Part shown: piece by piece, positions 1-12,821 of the stretch
How the letters are laid out: every line of letters begins with the position of its first letter
Numbering within the stretch: position 1 is the first letter of the stretch
From: Diploscapter coronatus
Taxonomy: Eukaryota; Nematoda; Chromadorea; Rhabditida; Rhabditidae
NCBI GenBank assembly: GCA_964036155.1
Contig: OZ038423.1
Location: 31,945,249 to 32,009,248 of the forward strand
Direction of reading: 5' to 3'
DNA: 64,000 bases
Program-made: the position numbers and the translations under genes
The notes under the pieces: model-generated
The model's input: only the letters and a program-made list of their open reading frames with translations
Told to the model about the DNA's origin: nothing
The model's database searches: none

Positions 1-3000
1 CAAATTTGATTATGATGAAAGCCTGTTGTAATCCAATAAAATAAAAAATAGAAAGGAAGATTTTCGGGAAAAGACGTAGAAAAGAAAAAAATGAATTCGG
101 CAATAGGAGAGATAAAAAGATGCAGAGAAAGGCCACTGGGGAAGGGCGAAGTTGAGAATATGGGGAAATGTTGGAAAGAAGAATACGAGAGGGAGCGTGG
201 AAAGGAAAGATAGATGATAAGCGCATTTACAGATAGTAGAACAGAGAAGAGAATTTGGGAAGAGAAATGAAGAATGAAATTGAAACGCCGGCCGAAATAA
301 AGGAATCACAAACAGCCGATTCGAGATTAACAAATTCTATTGAATCTGAGTATTTTTCTTGAAAATTTTGAATGGATACATTATTTTGAAATGAGTACTT
401 TTCTATATAAACTATTGAAAATAGCTTATAGTTGATAAGCGAAAGAAAACAAGATTTTGAAGAGAATATTACAGCTGCAATATTGCATATTCGAAAAATT
501 TCGTCTGGAATTGTTCAGTTTTTATGCATACACTTCCTTATAAAAGTTGGTGCCTTTTCTACAAAAAAAACGTAATAAAATTTTAGATAAGAGTATCAAT
601 TAAAAATCATCGAAAAGTAACCATTCTGAATTTCTGGAAGGAAAAATATTCTGTCAAGGAAGGAAATGAAAGTTGATTTACAGAAAGAAAGTACATGCAG
701 CCTTTAAAAATAGGGAAACATCTAAATGAAGAAAGGACATGTGTGCGGCTGTGTTCAATCTGAAAGCTGAATGCCTCAGAAAAACAAAGAAGGAAACGAG
801 CTGTTTCCATTGCCTTTTGGAGGAATAGCAGTCAGATTCGAGAGAATATGGAGAGATGATGGAAAAAGCGAATTAACGAAAAGGGGAAACGTATCTTCTT
901 GCAAAGATTTATGGAATTAGATTGAAGATCAAGAAGAATATCATGAAGTTTAGCTTTGAAGTGGAGTTCATTTCAAATTCTTCATGTTTTTCCACAAAAT
1001 TTCGACGTTAACTGGAAAAGTCCTGATATCATGAAAAGAAGACTTTCAATTATAATCAGGTTTTTAACCTATCATATTATCGCTTCATAGAAAAGTTCAT
1101 AATAATAGAAAATAAACAACGATTATACATCAGAGTTTTGATATTTCTAATCAAAATAAACAACTTCCTGTAAAATTTACTTTTCTACCTATTCCTAGTA
1201 TTACTTCCTAATAAATACGCAACTTTTTACATATGAATGATGATGATGGCTTCAGAATCTATTATAAGCGTCTGAAGGAAGGGGGAAAGGAAACTGAAGG
1301 CAGGGTGAGGGAAGCTCGTGGTCTGTCCTGCAGAAGCCAGGCACGCCGAGGACAGCAGAAGCATTTCGTTCTTCGTTCCCTTTCTCTGCGTCTCTTCGCT
1401 CTTTCTTTTCTCTATCTTTTTCTCTCTCCATTTCCCCAAATCTCGCTTACTCTCACCTCTGCAAATCAATATTGAAGCCAAGAGATAGAGGGGAAAAGAA
1501 GAAGGCAGGAAATGGGAAATGGCCAAAGGAAGGAGATAGACCAAATGCAGCGCATTTGTAGAGGAGAGAAACGTTTGGGAGAGAAATGGACAAACAGCTT
1601 TTTGTGCAGGCAGAAAGGAAGATATATGAATGGTTTGCAAAGAATAAATTGCGAGTATTTTTCTACCAAAAATAAGTTAGTTCTCTCGAGTTTTAATAGA
1701 AAAGTGCTCGATTTTAGGAAAAAGTACTCATTTTTGTAAGAAAAAATCCTATTTATGACACATGTAATTATTCTTGGTAGAAAGTACTCATAAAAAATGC
1801 GGTTTTTTTTTTTGCACAAAAGCATTTGATAGTAAGTGAACAAACAACTTGCATTCCTTTTCTGCAGAAGATACATGAAGGACTTTACTGAATGGCCTCG
1901 CAAAGAGTCAAAGAGAGACGGGAGAAAGGAGTGACGTCAAGTCTGACCTCGTGGTTGAAGTCGAGTAGAGCGAAAGCGATCAATTATCCAAAAGTAAGCG
2001 AAAATGTTATCTCAAGGCTAAGAATTGGCCGATTAGACTCTATTTTACAGAAATTTAAAAGAAGAGATTTAATTTCAATGAAATTTTTGTTGAATCATAC
2101 GAAAAATTATGCAAAAATATGCATGCTAAATGTGAAGCCTCAGAGAAATTCGAGGATGACCAACATAACTAAAAGTCAAAGATTATACCCTATAGATTAC
2201 CTTATCTCACTCCATAAATTATTCTTACCCTTCAATCTTTAGCGAGAGATAGCCATCTTCAAAGAATGATCATTTTGATGACGTCGAAAAACCGAAATTA
2301 GATCGATTTGGCACAATTCCTGTACGCGCGAGATAGCAGTATAGAGTGCTTAAGAGGAGGATGCAAGGATAAAAAAGAAAGGAGATTTGCAGTAGGATGT
2401 ATTTGAAAATTGCATTATTTCGCTCATCACTTATTTGGAAAGTTCACTCATTATGTCAGAGAATATTTCTCAGGGTTGAAAGAAAGTTTCGGTTTGGGAA
2501 ATTCGCAATTTGGACTTTCATCCAGCCTGATGTTGAGATAGAAAAATAGATGAGTTCTAAAAATTCGTAAAGTAGAAGGGTTAAAAATAAGAAGGCATGG
2601 CAATTCTCAGGACAAATGGGAAACATCAAAGCACGAATATTTGCGGTATCCTAGCAAATTCATGCAATTTCTCGAGACTAAATCATCAAAAGGATCTAAA
2701 CTTGCTGGCACATTGGCATTTCATATCTAGTCTACAAATTTCTAATTTGTACCATCTAGTTATGAAATTAGTCAGGCTCAAAACAAACAATTAGGCCGAA
2801 TTTCATAATGAGATAATTGTAATCGAAACTGATAAAGTCACGAGTTTTCAGACATGAAACTATGATGCAATCAAAAACTTTTTTCTCTAACCTAAATTCT
2901 ATCAATTTCTACTCAAAACTTGAATATTTTCGAAATCATTGAAATTCGAATTTTAATGAAGTGAAACAGTCAAAAGTTATAAAATCATATCGATAAAATA

Positions 3001-3811
3001 TCGACGAAAAATGATAAGTCTTTTTTCGTGAAAAAACGGTTAGATGTCAAAATGTCATTGGAAAGAGAGAGAGTGAGTTGGGTGGGTTTTCTCTATTACC
3101 CCTACCTTTCGATTTGTATGATTCTATGAAAACCTATATTTCTCTTCTATTCAATTCATTTCAGTTCGCCTATTTGGTCACATGACCGTCCTTGCCCGAT
3201 CCTCTATTCAAACAGCTTAATTCTGCCGCTGCTCCAAATAATCAAGGCCAACAAATCCGGCTTAATCCTTCCGTAAATCACCTATTTTTATATCCAAATT
3301 TAATCCGGGCTCCTATCGCATTGCTATAATTCGAAAAATGTTATAAGGATTTTAGACTTCTTTTAAAAGTTCATCGCTAAATTACGCTTATGAAAAGATA
3401 TTGGTATTTCTGTCTCTGAAGACAAAAAATTTATCCTACACTTCAGATCTTCTTAATTCATCTGAAATATGACCATATGCATCTAAGAAAAAAGATATTT
3501 CTCGAGATGAAAAGTTTAGTCTACTCTATTTACCTTACAAACTTTCATCATCACAAATGTTGCCTTATTTGTGAAGGCAACAACTTTCGTCTTAGTCCCA
3601 TTTCAGTCAATAATTGTGGTTTGGTGCATTTTATGACAATTCTCCAAATCAACAATCTTGGGGAAATGCATCAAAGTTCTATTTATTTTTTAGGGGAAAT
3701 AGGGTACAAGTGCATATATTTGTCCGAGATCAGTGATACCGATCAATTTCACAATCTGGAGTGTTCGCACAATTTCAGCCAGAACGAAAAATATAGGGGG
3801 GTGGTCCGCAG
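1..3811. other. Left flank without a convincing gene
   Basis: I see no exon chain with coding character on either strand. The stretch alternates purine-rich tracts (about 55-300 and 820-900 on the + strand) with a pyrimidine-rich tract near 1360-1450. It holds two copies of a dispersed AGTACTC-type repeat (about 338-410 and 1640-1795). Open frames such as the one at 1227-1640 (-) are low-complexity and lack recognisable motifs. It may be intergenic DNA or the 3' flank of the minus-strand gene that starts at 6959. Confidence 0.5.
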
Positions 3812-6800
3812 TTAGACTTTAACGGAATATTTTGACAAACCCTGATGATGTACGACAATATGTTCGATTTTCAAGCCTTTTTCGTCAATTAAAAAAAAAA
3901 ATTGCAGTTGTTTTAAAATTGACGTACCTCTTTGATGAGCAACGCGGTCTGACCGATGGAAGGGGAACTCAATCCGAGTCCCGAGTCGAAACTGCGCATT
4001 GTCGTCCGACCGTACATATTCGGTATACGAGGGGCTGAAAAATAAAAAAAACCAGTTTTAAAAGTTGATAATTTTAAAAAATTTGATTTTTCTTTCATCT
4101 TTCGCCGATAAATTAAAAACTGTTATTCAAAAAGTTGATAATTTGAAAAAGTAGCACTTTTTCTTGACCTTCATCAATTTTTTAAACTATTTTTTGCTTG
4201 ATTTAGTTTTGAATATCAGAGACTTAAAGCTGACTTTTCTAATCGACTAATTCGAAGATTTTTATGGTGTTCTTCAGAATTTTATAATAATTGACTTATT
4301 TAAACATTTTTATTCGACTTGTTCAAATTTTTAAAGTTGGCTCCAGACTTCTCAAAATTCGACCCGCAGAAAAAATAACGCACCTTTTCGAAATAGATAA
4401 ACAGATATGCTTCTTTCCTTTCTCGACACAACTTTCTTGCGGGTCGAGTTTTGAGAAGTCGACTTGACTTGACTTACAATTGGCATTAGCGGGTTGCTCC
4501 TCGGACTGTGATTGTCTGGCACTCACATCTCCAGCTCCAATCCCAGAAGAATTATCGCTCCTTTTGAACAGATTTGGAGTGTTTAACTGAAAAATCCGAA
4601 TCTTATCAAAACCAATCAGAAATTTTAACCAACACTGAATTTGACTTTCTTGGACTGTTTCAAATTTATCGGCACTTCGAAAATCATCGTATTCATGACG
4701 ACCAATTAGTGAATAAATAGTGGCGCCAAAAATCAAAGGTTGAAATTTTAGAGCAAATTGGAAAATACCCGAAAATTGCCTTGAAATGGACTGAAAAGTG
4801 TAGGTAAACACGTGCCTCGCGCGAAAGAGGACTCTACTTTTATAAACCCCTCTTCCATTATTCAAACAATCGAAGAGGGGAGGGAATTTTCGAAAGTAAT
4901 ATGTTCCTGTTTGATTACCATATTTGTCCAAAAAATCATGTGCAGAAAAAAATAAACGTTTGCCAGTGAAATTTCAACCGACCGACTCAAATTGCAAACA
5001 ATTCAAAAAGCAATCACGAATTGGTACATTTTTACACAGAAATTGGTAAACTTTTGTCTGGAATTTTTGAGAGTTTGTGCGAAGAACGATCAATCTTTGA
5101 TCTATTGTCAATTTCAAAATCCAAACGATAGTTAGGAGAAACGACAAGAAAAAGTCACTATTTTCTTGCCAAGTCTGTCTTTTTTAAAAAGGAAAATACC
5201 GTATTTTCTCTAACAGAAGCTCCAGGGCTTCAACTAGAGGGGGATTTTTGACAGAAGAGGAGGGTTTCAATAAGAAAATGCTGTATTTTTGCAAAAACAA
5301 ATACTAACCGAAAACGTCCTATTTCTTATATTGCTTCTCAGAGGGCAGGAAATGGCCCCTCTCAATGGAGTTCTGTTCGAATTGGCAAGTTGAGTGTCGA
5401 CGAACAAGGGGGACGTCATTGCGGCCGTCTGACTGCCTTCGGGAGTCGGAGGTGGAGGGAAAGCTCCTGAAAATCATCATTTATTTTTAATTTAAAAAAG
5501 ACTTCTTCCTATTCAAAACTTCTCTAAATGTTCTTTTCTTATAAATTGCATAAAAATCCTTATCTCCTTGAATAAAAAACAAATTTCTTTCCTCATATCA
5601 AAACTTTTTTAAATTGGGCTTTCTTTCAAACTTTTGCATAAAAATCATTTGCTGAACATTTTGAAAGTTGACCTTCCGAACTCGTAGATCCACTAGCCAC
5701 GTGATGGATTCTCGCAGCCGACTCTCCAGCCGAATGGCTCGTTTTTTCCGAAACGAGACCTCCCCTGCAGTGGGCCGAATGCAAATTGTTGCCGCTGAAA
5801 ATAAGCATTTTATTGTTTCAGAAAAAATTGTCGCAGTAAAATGTAGACCGTTTTATTTGTTTATACTTCCTTCCTTGTTTTCAGTTATACTCGCCGTAGT
5901 TTAGAAATTCCTCAAAAAATCAAATTTTCAATCAACATGTTTTTCCAATTTTCTGTGACTTTCTGGAATCTTTTTATTCAGATATCTTTGTTCCCAAAAA
6001 ATGAAAGTACCTGGAAGGAAAGACAAGCAGATATCCCGAGTTTCTTCTCGGACTCGGTTGTGAGAGATCAAACGAGCGGAACGCATCGGAGCCGGAACGG
6101 AAGCGGAAGGGCGAATCAGAGACGGAGGAGTGAATTTCTGGAGGAGGCGTGCAGATTGGAGGATAGCCGAGGTCTGAAAATAATCTTTTTTATTTCATTT
6201 TACTTTTCTCAAAAAAGGATACAATACTTAAAAAAAAAGATACGATTTTCCCCTAAACTCATCGTATCCCATTTTCTCTCTAATAATTCCGACTTATCAC
6301 GAGTTTCCCCGTTCCCATATATCAGGAAAAAGTCATGTTTTTGACAAGCATATTTTCACTTCTCTGGCTATTTTTAATATTTTGTTTTAAAGATTCTCTT
6401 TATTCTCCAACCTTCCTCCAAATTATCTGAATATGGCAGATTGATGCTGCGCTGCCGGATTCTTCTGCTTCTCGCACTTTCCGCATGCCTGACAGTGGCA
6501 GCCCTCTGCGGGGGCGAGAAGAGCGAGCGAGCATTCGGCAGAATTTGACCGAGAAGGGGAGCGTGATGGGAGGGAGGGGTGTCTGAAAAAAGCGAATTCA
6601 ATCAATTTTGACCCTTTTCTCCTGATCTTTTCTATAAATCACGTAATCTTCTGTCAACACCCAACTTTTTCAAGGAGGAAAGTGAATTTTACAACAACAA
6701 AAGAAGAAATCTTTGGAGATTCACGTTTTTGAAGAAATAGTATTAATAAAAAAAAAGATCAATTTTTCGAAAAAAAAAACGTCCTAATTTTAAAATTGTC

Positions 6801-6959
6801 ACCTCCATGCTGCAGTTGTGCTTCGACGTCGGCCGCTCTTCCGTAGACATTCACTGGAGTCGAGGTTTGCCGGCCTGGGACTGTCTGGTTTCTGAAAAAT
6901 CTTCATTTTTCCGAAAAAAAAAAGTTCAATTTTTTCGCAAACCTGGACGAAGAGGCCAT
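3812..6959 (-). CDS. Orphan Ser/Pro-rich disordered protein, about 321 aa
   Basis: I do not recognise this protein. Nine minus-strand exons join in frame: 6959-6943, 6891-6803, 6582-6412, 6173-6011, 5794-5673, 5466-5309, 4586-4478, 4034-3928 and probably 3841-3812. They total 966 nt including the stop. The product starts MASSSRNQTVPG and is rich in Ser, Pro, Arg and Asn, for example CTPPPEIHSS near residue 100 and AFPPPPTPEG near 190. It has no membrane span, signal peptide or catalytic motif that I can see, so it is probably a disordered regulatory or scaffold protein. All internal junctions use GT..CAG. The ATG is the first Met after a region of several possible 3' splice sites (TTTCAG about 60 nt upstream), so the start could lie further 5'. 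The last exon is the weakest part: it follows CATCAG and adds about ten codons before TAA. A family-A hairpin (4345-4460) lies in the penultimate gap, about 18 nt from the 5' splice site of the 4586-4478 exon. Confidence 0.65.
4345..4462. repeat. Family A hairpin element (MITE-like), copy 1
   Basis: The left end AGACTTCTCAAAATTCGACC is inverted at the right end (GGGTCGAGTTTTGAGAAGTC). It lies in an intron of the orphan gene starting at 6959. The centre is A-rich on the left half and CTTTCCTTTC-rich on the right. No open frame is present. Confidence 0.8.
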
Positions 6960-9040
6960 TTCCGAGGCCGATTTTTGGCTGGAGTCGCCCTGCTTTTTAC
7001 ACTGTTTTTCTACTGATATTCAAAGTCTGAAAAATTCTAAATTAAAAGATAAGAAAAATCACGAAAAAACAGGATATGAAAAAAAAAAAAAAAAATGCTC
7101 TGAAGAATTTCGACTTTCCCATAATCAGTGAAAACCTAATCAAGTGCTTTTCAAGGAAAAGTAGCGAAAAATCCTGGATGCTCGAAAAAGAGCTTTCTAG
7201 AGAAATTCAAACAGTCCGAATTATGGCGCCTTGGAGAGGAAGAAGGTGAGTGTGGGAGAAGAAAAGGAGGATTGCATGAATGGGCTGAGGCGACTGAACA
7301 GGCTGTGTGTTTTTGCATATGATGTGAAGGCCACACCATACCGACTTTCCCGCCCTTCTTCTTTCCTATTTCTAAACCCCATTACTATTTTCCTTTCCTC
7401 TTTCACCTTCTAATTCCCCCATAGGTACTTTTCCTAAGTAAAATAAAAAAAAAAGGAAGAAAAGAACGGTCACGCGGTTTACACACCAGGCAAAACAATT
7501 GAAGAAAATGCAGACTTTTAACCTAGAAATGGGACGGTTTATAGAAAGAAACATGGAGAGGCTGGAAGTACTTTTTTTAAAAAGTCAAATTTTTAAAGAA
7601 TACAGCTGGGAGATAATTGCTAATTTTTGAAAGAAAAGAATTCAAAAAATCAAGAATTATAATAGTTAGGGACCGCAAACTCCTTTCCTTGGTTCAAAAG
7701 TAGTCATTTGAAACTCCAAGCAATTACCCTTCAAAGTAGGTGGGCGCAACAAGTCATCAGGTTCGACGAGCCATTAATAAAAGTGAACTTCGTTCAAAAA
7801 ATTATATCCGAAAGTGCGCGTACACTCGATAATTACCGATATGAAATTCAAAATTTTGTACGCTTAGCTGATCGGTTTTGGCTAATTCTCTCGGTCAAAC
7901 ATGGTTTTTATTTTATTTTTTCTTTACGAATATCTCAGTTACATCGAATTTGATTATCTGGTGGAAAATTGCTAAAAATTGAACTTTGCAAAACCATGTG
8001 CGACCTCTATTATAGCTTCTGCCTATCTGAATTTCATATTTTAAAGGAAGAAAAAGTAGGAATGACGAGGAAAGATCAGATTGAAAATGTTGAATTGGAC
8101 ACACGAGGCAAAATTGAAAAATCGAACGGAAAAGTGTTGAAAATATCGGACAAGGTTGGTAAACCTTGGGGCTGAGACAGCCTTAAAAATGTTTCAATCA
8201 ACAAAAACATCATATCGATCGTTTTCTTAATCAAATCATACCAAAGAATAACATCCATTAAAAAATCAGCTCTTTGAAAAATTATCCAATTCATAGGCCA
8301 AAAATGTTCAAATTCAGTTTCGGTCGAAATAATTCGAATCTGCACGAATTTGTTCAATTTTATGATATATGAAAAGGGGATTTTCCAAAGAACCATAGTA
8401 AAAATCACACTATCAAAAATTCGATAAAATATAAAAATTGATAAGAATAAGAATAATCAATCCACAAAGAGCACTGAACAATCAAGATTTGTTGAAAGTT
8501 TGACAAGTCAGCTAAAAAGACGCAATCTTCCGAATTAATTAAAATTAAAACTAGACCTTTACCGAGCATGAAGATAATCTGAGAAAATGATTACTAGAAT
8601 TTCAACCGACAAAATCAGAATAAAAGCAGAAAAAAATTCTTTTTGATAAAATCTGGACGCTGGCAAAATTGAAGACATTCTTAACCAATAGATAAAATCG
8701 ATATGAGAAGCTCCTTGGGCCACCTGAAAAGAACATTCTCTAATTTTATAAAATCTCAAATTTGTATTCTTTTTTTCGAAAAAATATATTTTTAGATTCC
8801 AAAAGGAGGGATTCACCGTTTCTTGCCTAAAAATCAAAGGCAACAAATTTATTTCTAGCTAAAAGTACATTCCTCCCAAGCGCTATTTCTCCCTTTTTCT
8901 ATATTTTTCTTGTTTTGGGAAGAAAGTACTCACTTCAAATATTTGGGGGAAATGCAATCCCTCGTAGGCTGAAAGTACTCGCGCATTCGTTTTTTCCAGG
9001 AAAAAGGAACAAAGGCGAATTTTTTCTTTCTGTGTTTACC
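6960..9040. other. Intergenic region between orphan gene and NMT
   Basis: No coding exons are recognised. It contains a poly-A run near 7078-7096, a purine-rich block at 7225-7290, pyrimidine-rich DNA at 7340-7420, and an AGTACTC-type repeat at about 8915-8985. A short open piece beginning ATGGCGCC at 7224 (+) runs into a GTGAGTG donor-like site after about 26 nt. I could not connect it to further exons. Confidence 0.5.
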
Positions 9041-12000
9041 TTATTGGAGGACCAATCCGATCTGACTGGGCTGCATCTCCTTGCACTTCCAGTTGTACAG
9101 GTAGTACTGCAGGTTGCCGTCGCCGATGCCGAATTTCAGTTCCTCCAAAATCTCCGAGTTGTACATCAGATCCAGCGCATTGAACACGTCGAAATTCGCC
9201 TTAAAATTCGAACCTTTTTAATTTTTTTTTCGAATTCCAAAAAATTTTTAAAAGCACATTTCCAATAATTTGAATTTGCAGGCGATGAAGCAGAAAAAAT
9301 CTTTTGCTCAATACATTTTAAAAATAATTCAAAAATTTTGTCCTTGATAAAAGAAAATGCCTGATTTTCGAGAATAGTCATTTTTGAAAAGGAAATTTCT
9401 AACCTGATGCGCCAAAATGAGTGCGTCGTTCATGAGCTGCTTGAGAGGGACGGTGTCGGCCACGTTGTAGTACGAGTAGGCGGCCTTGATGTTCTTGTGC
9501 TGCGCGTGCTTCATTACCGACGATGGCAGGCAATAGAACGAGACGAAGTCCGTCACTTTGCCTTTCGAGTTCTGCAAGAAAAGATAAAATCAACATTTTC
9601 ATATTTTTTCAGTAAATAAGTGAAATTTTAATTTATTTTGTGAAGAAGTCGAAAGATTTTCATTTTTATGACTGAAAAATGTGAGAAATTGTAATAACAC
9701 TGGATTATGTTTCTAACACTAAGCAACGTGATTTACCGTGCACATTATATTTCGCCTAGTATTCTTCTCTCAAGAAGAAAGTTTTTCGCCCTTTCTCCTC
9801 TCCTTCCTCTCGCCTTCACGGAATTTATTGCATAGAGCTGTGAAACCACGTGATACAGTGCATTAGAAGGTGCTGTCTTTTTCAGAAATTGCCTTTTTAA
9901 GAATTTGAAAAATCCCTCACCTCAACCACATAGGAATAGATGACGTCTGCCTGAGGAAGGAAGATGTGCTCGACCTCGTGTCTGTCGAAGACGGGCGCCA
10001 GCTGGAATTGCTTCAGATAGTCGTTGAGCAACTTCGTCACCACGTCCGCGTCCTTCTTCTCCATCGGACGCAGGCCGGGCGTTGCGGTTTCCTCAAAATT
10101 TTTGAAAATTAGAAAAGTCTGGATTTTTTTTTGAAAAGCACACAAAATTCATCAGAATTACTTTTTCTTCAAAACACATAAATTTTCCAAAAAAAACAAC
10201 GAATTACTTGAGAACTTTGGTAGCATGAAAGAGTTGTGATTTGAAGAGCTAAAATTTAAAACAAAAAAAGGAATGATTAATTTTCCAAGCTCGGAATTTT
10301 CAAAATATTCTAATTTTTGTCTTACCGCCGGCAACTTGTAGAGCTTGATCATTCTAGCGATCGTCATTTTCTGTCCGATATGGGAGAACTTCACTTCCAC
10401 CAGTTTCTTCGGGTTCAGAGAACGATGCCAGTAACTGCAATGTGTTTGATTGAATTTGAACAAATTCACCAGACTTCTACAAACTCGATTCGCAGAAAAA
10501 ATAGTATGACATATCGAGAGAGAAAAAGAGCATATCTTCTTTTTTCTCTCTCTCTTGATAAGATATTATACTATTTTCTTTCTGCGAGTCGCGCTTTGAG
10601 AAGTCTGAAGTTCATAGAAAAAATATTGACCGACAAACACTGATGGGCTTCGGGATGACGATTCCTGCAGTGAAAGCAGCTTGGAATACGCCCGTCTGGT
10701 TGACGCGACGCGTGATTTCTCGGATCAGCACTGGCGCCACACGTTTTGATCTGAAAAAATGTGTTTTATCTTATTAAAAAACGAATGTTCTTTTCTTCAT
10801 CATCGTTTCCATTACTCATTTCTGCTTTTTCACACTGGTCATTGAGCATTTTTGAAATATTTCTCTTTTCAACAAGAAGGACTAAATGCTTGCCTTTGAT
10901 CTTTTTCTCGAAAAAGTTCTCATTTGCCCTTGTTTGAATGTTTCTTTCGAGGCCCCTTTATTTAGAGATGTATGACAGACATAGACGGCTGTATTTACAG
11001 ACGGTCTTTTTTCATTTCCCCATGTTCCCTACCCAAAACTACTCGTAATATCCGTCTATAAATACGGCCATCTGTGTCTGCCATCGGCCTGTAAATACAG
11101 AAGGTCTTCTTCCAGTTTCCCTCACATACCTGAGTTTCTTAACGACACAGAGGAAGTTGATTTCGACCATTTTGACGACTTTGTTGTAGACTTTGAGTGT
11201 CTGCGGGATGGCGGAGATGAACGCGACCAACTTGCCGCTATTCTGCACGCGCACCCCGCAGTGGAACTGTGGCAGCCAGCCCGGCACTTGCAGGGCCCTG
11301 AAAATGACATTCTTTATTCGAATTTTCGATAAAACTCATGCAGCTTTTACGCTTCATTGTAAAAATCATCCTTTTTCTTTTTCCCTTGCTATTTACAGAA
11401 AATAGGGTGAAACTGCAAAGAATTGTTTTCATTTCAGTACTTTTTTCATAAAAAGAATCATTTTTCCTCAGAAGATTGCAGTTTAAAAAGTAATTTTGAC
11501 AAACCATTTCAAGAATTCCGATGAATAGTCGAAGCGGAACATGTTGTCATCGTCTTCCACGTAATTCTCGGTGAGGAGAGAGTAGAGCTCCTGAAAATGC
11601 AAGGTTAAAAAATACTCTTAAATGAATTCTAGTGGAAACCCATTAAACTATGCAGAATTCAGTTTGGGGGGAAGGCAAGCTAAAGATAATTCTATTAGAG
11701 AAAACGCAGAGCTTTACGTGCCCTATCTTTTATGATCAAAATTGACTTATTAAAATTCGTCAAGGTTTGTAGATTTGTTTAAATATTTATTTTTCTTCAA
11801 CGATAACTTTGAAAATACAAACCTGCAGCTGTTTGGCGTCGTTCACGTCGACGTCCTTCCACTCGAATCCCGCAGGCAGGGTGTAGGGCTCTGCACGAAT
11901 CTGGGACGGATCCAAATCCGGGTCGATGTGCGTGTTCACCGAGTCGTCCACGACTTCATCTGCAAAATCAATAATTCATTCATTTCCTCAATTGAGAGTC

Positions 12001-12821
12001 TCGACTCCATTTTTGGAGAAGCTTCATATAAGAAAACTTTGAGTTATGCACAACCCTCCTAATGAGCAAATAGATATTCAATTTATGTTTTGTTCCGCGA
12101 GCAAGTAACTCGGGAAAAATATTCCAAAATGAAAAATCCTTGAGCCAAACCAAGAATCACTATTGAACACATTGAATTGAGCTGGACCGCGCGAAGCTGT
12201 TTCCAAATGACTTCTAGTTTTTGCCTACCAAAAGTGGGAACGGGCTGAGTGCTCCAGAATTGATAGTTCTTGGATTTGGCCTCGTCGATCTGCTTTGGTG
12301 CAGTGCCCGTCTTCGACAGGTCGATGCCCGCCTCGCGCATCATCTTCATCAGCTGAAAATCTTACAATTCTTCTACCTTTTCTTTTGCAATTCCCCAACT
12401 TTTAAAATTTCTTTAGCAGATTCGTATAATTCGTTTGAAGAATTCACGGTGTTTTTCAAGAAAAGTGAATAAATAAAATGTACACGAAATTTTGAAATAT
12501 TCGCATGAATTACATGATTTTAACAATTCATTTTTTCAAGAAAGTGTTGACCGAGGAACATTTTCGAAGATTTTCCAACTTTTCAAATTCTTGTTTTACA
12601 AATCGCATGAATAGTATGGAAAATCCAAACGAATTATATTCACTTCCTAGAAAAAATTCGAAATTCATCCGCTCTACCTCATTGATGTTGGGACCCTGCT
12701 GACTGGAGGTGGCCTCCTCGAGTCCGATAGGCTCATGATGCCCCCCGCACTCCTGTCCGTTCTCATGACTGTGGCCGTGTCCCCCGGCAGACGAGGACTT
12801 TCCCTTCTTCTTCTCCGACAT
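9041..12821 (-). CDS. nmt-1: Glycylpeptide N-tetradecanoyltransferase (NMT)
   Basis: Transfers myristate from myristoyl-CoA to N-terminal glycines of cytosolic proteins. Ten minus-strand exons: 12821-12678, 12352-12229, 11959-11823, 11590-11505, 11297-11130, 10750-10631, 10434-10326, 10091-9921, 9571-9404 and 9199-9041. They sum to 462 codons (461 aa), the usual NMT length. Family hallmarks read directly: [80 protein letters not shown], and the C-terminus ending IGLVLQ, whose carboxylate is catalytic in this family. The N-terminus is His/Gly/Lys-rich and poorly conserved, as expected. The first MSEKKKG Met is preferred. A TTTTCAG acceptor lies about 20 nt upstream, and another in-frame Met lies six codons further up. 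The 3' splice site before 10091 (TTTTGAG) is weak. Introns hold repeats at 10471-10606 and 10971-11083. Confidence 0.97.
10471..10606. repeat. Family A hairpin element, copy 2 (NMT intron)
   Basis: It begins AGACTTCTACAAACTCGATT and ends CGCGCTTTGAGAAGTCT, with a central stem of GAGAGAGAAAAAG paired to CTCTCTCTC. It fills most of the intron between the NMT exons 10326-10434 and 10631-10750. Confidence 0.85.
10971..11083. repeat. Family B inverted repeat (AGACGGCTGTATTTACAGACGG type)
   Basis: GACAGACATAGACGGCTGTA on the left is mirrored by ACGGCCATCTGTGTCTGCC on the right, with the centre CCCTACCCAAAACTAC. It lies in an NMT intron. Related sequence occurs at 20160-20238 and 33980-34280. Confidence 0.7.

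Noticed and set aside
1227..1903. Overlapping minus-strand frames of 137-145 codons
   Set aside because: Pyrimidine-rich tract and AGTACTC-type repeat translated by chance, with no exon chain.
4323..4931. 202-codon minus-strand open frame
   Set aside because: Only the part at 4586-4478 is coding. The rest reads through an intron and a family A hairpin.
7224..7250. Plus-strand ATGGCGCC mini-exon before GTGAGTG
   Set aside because: No downstream plus-strand exon in the next 2 kb continues the frame.
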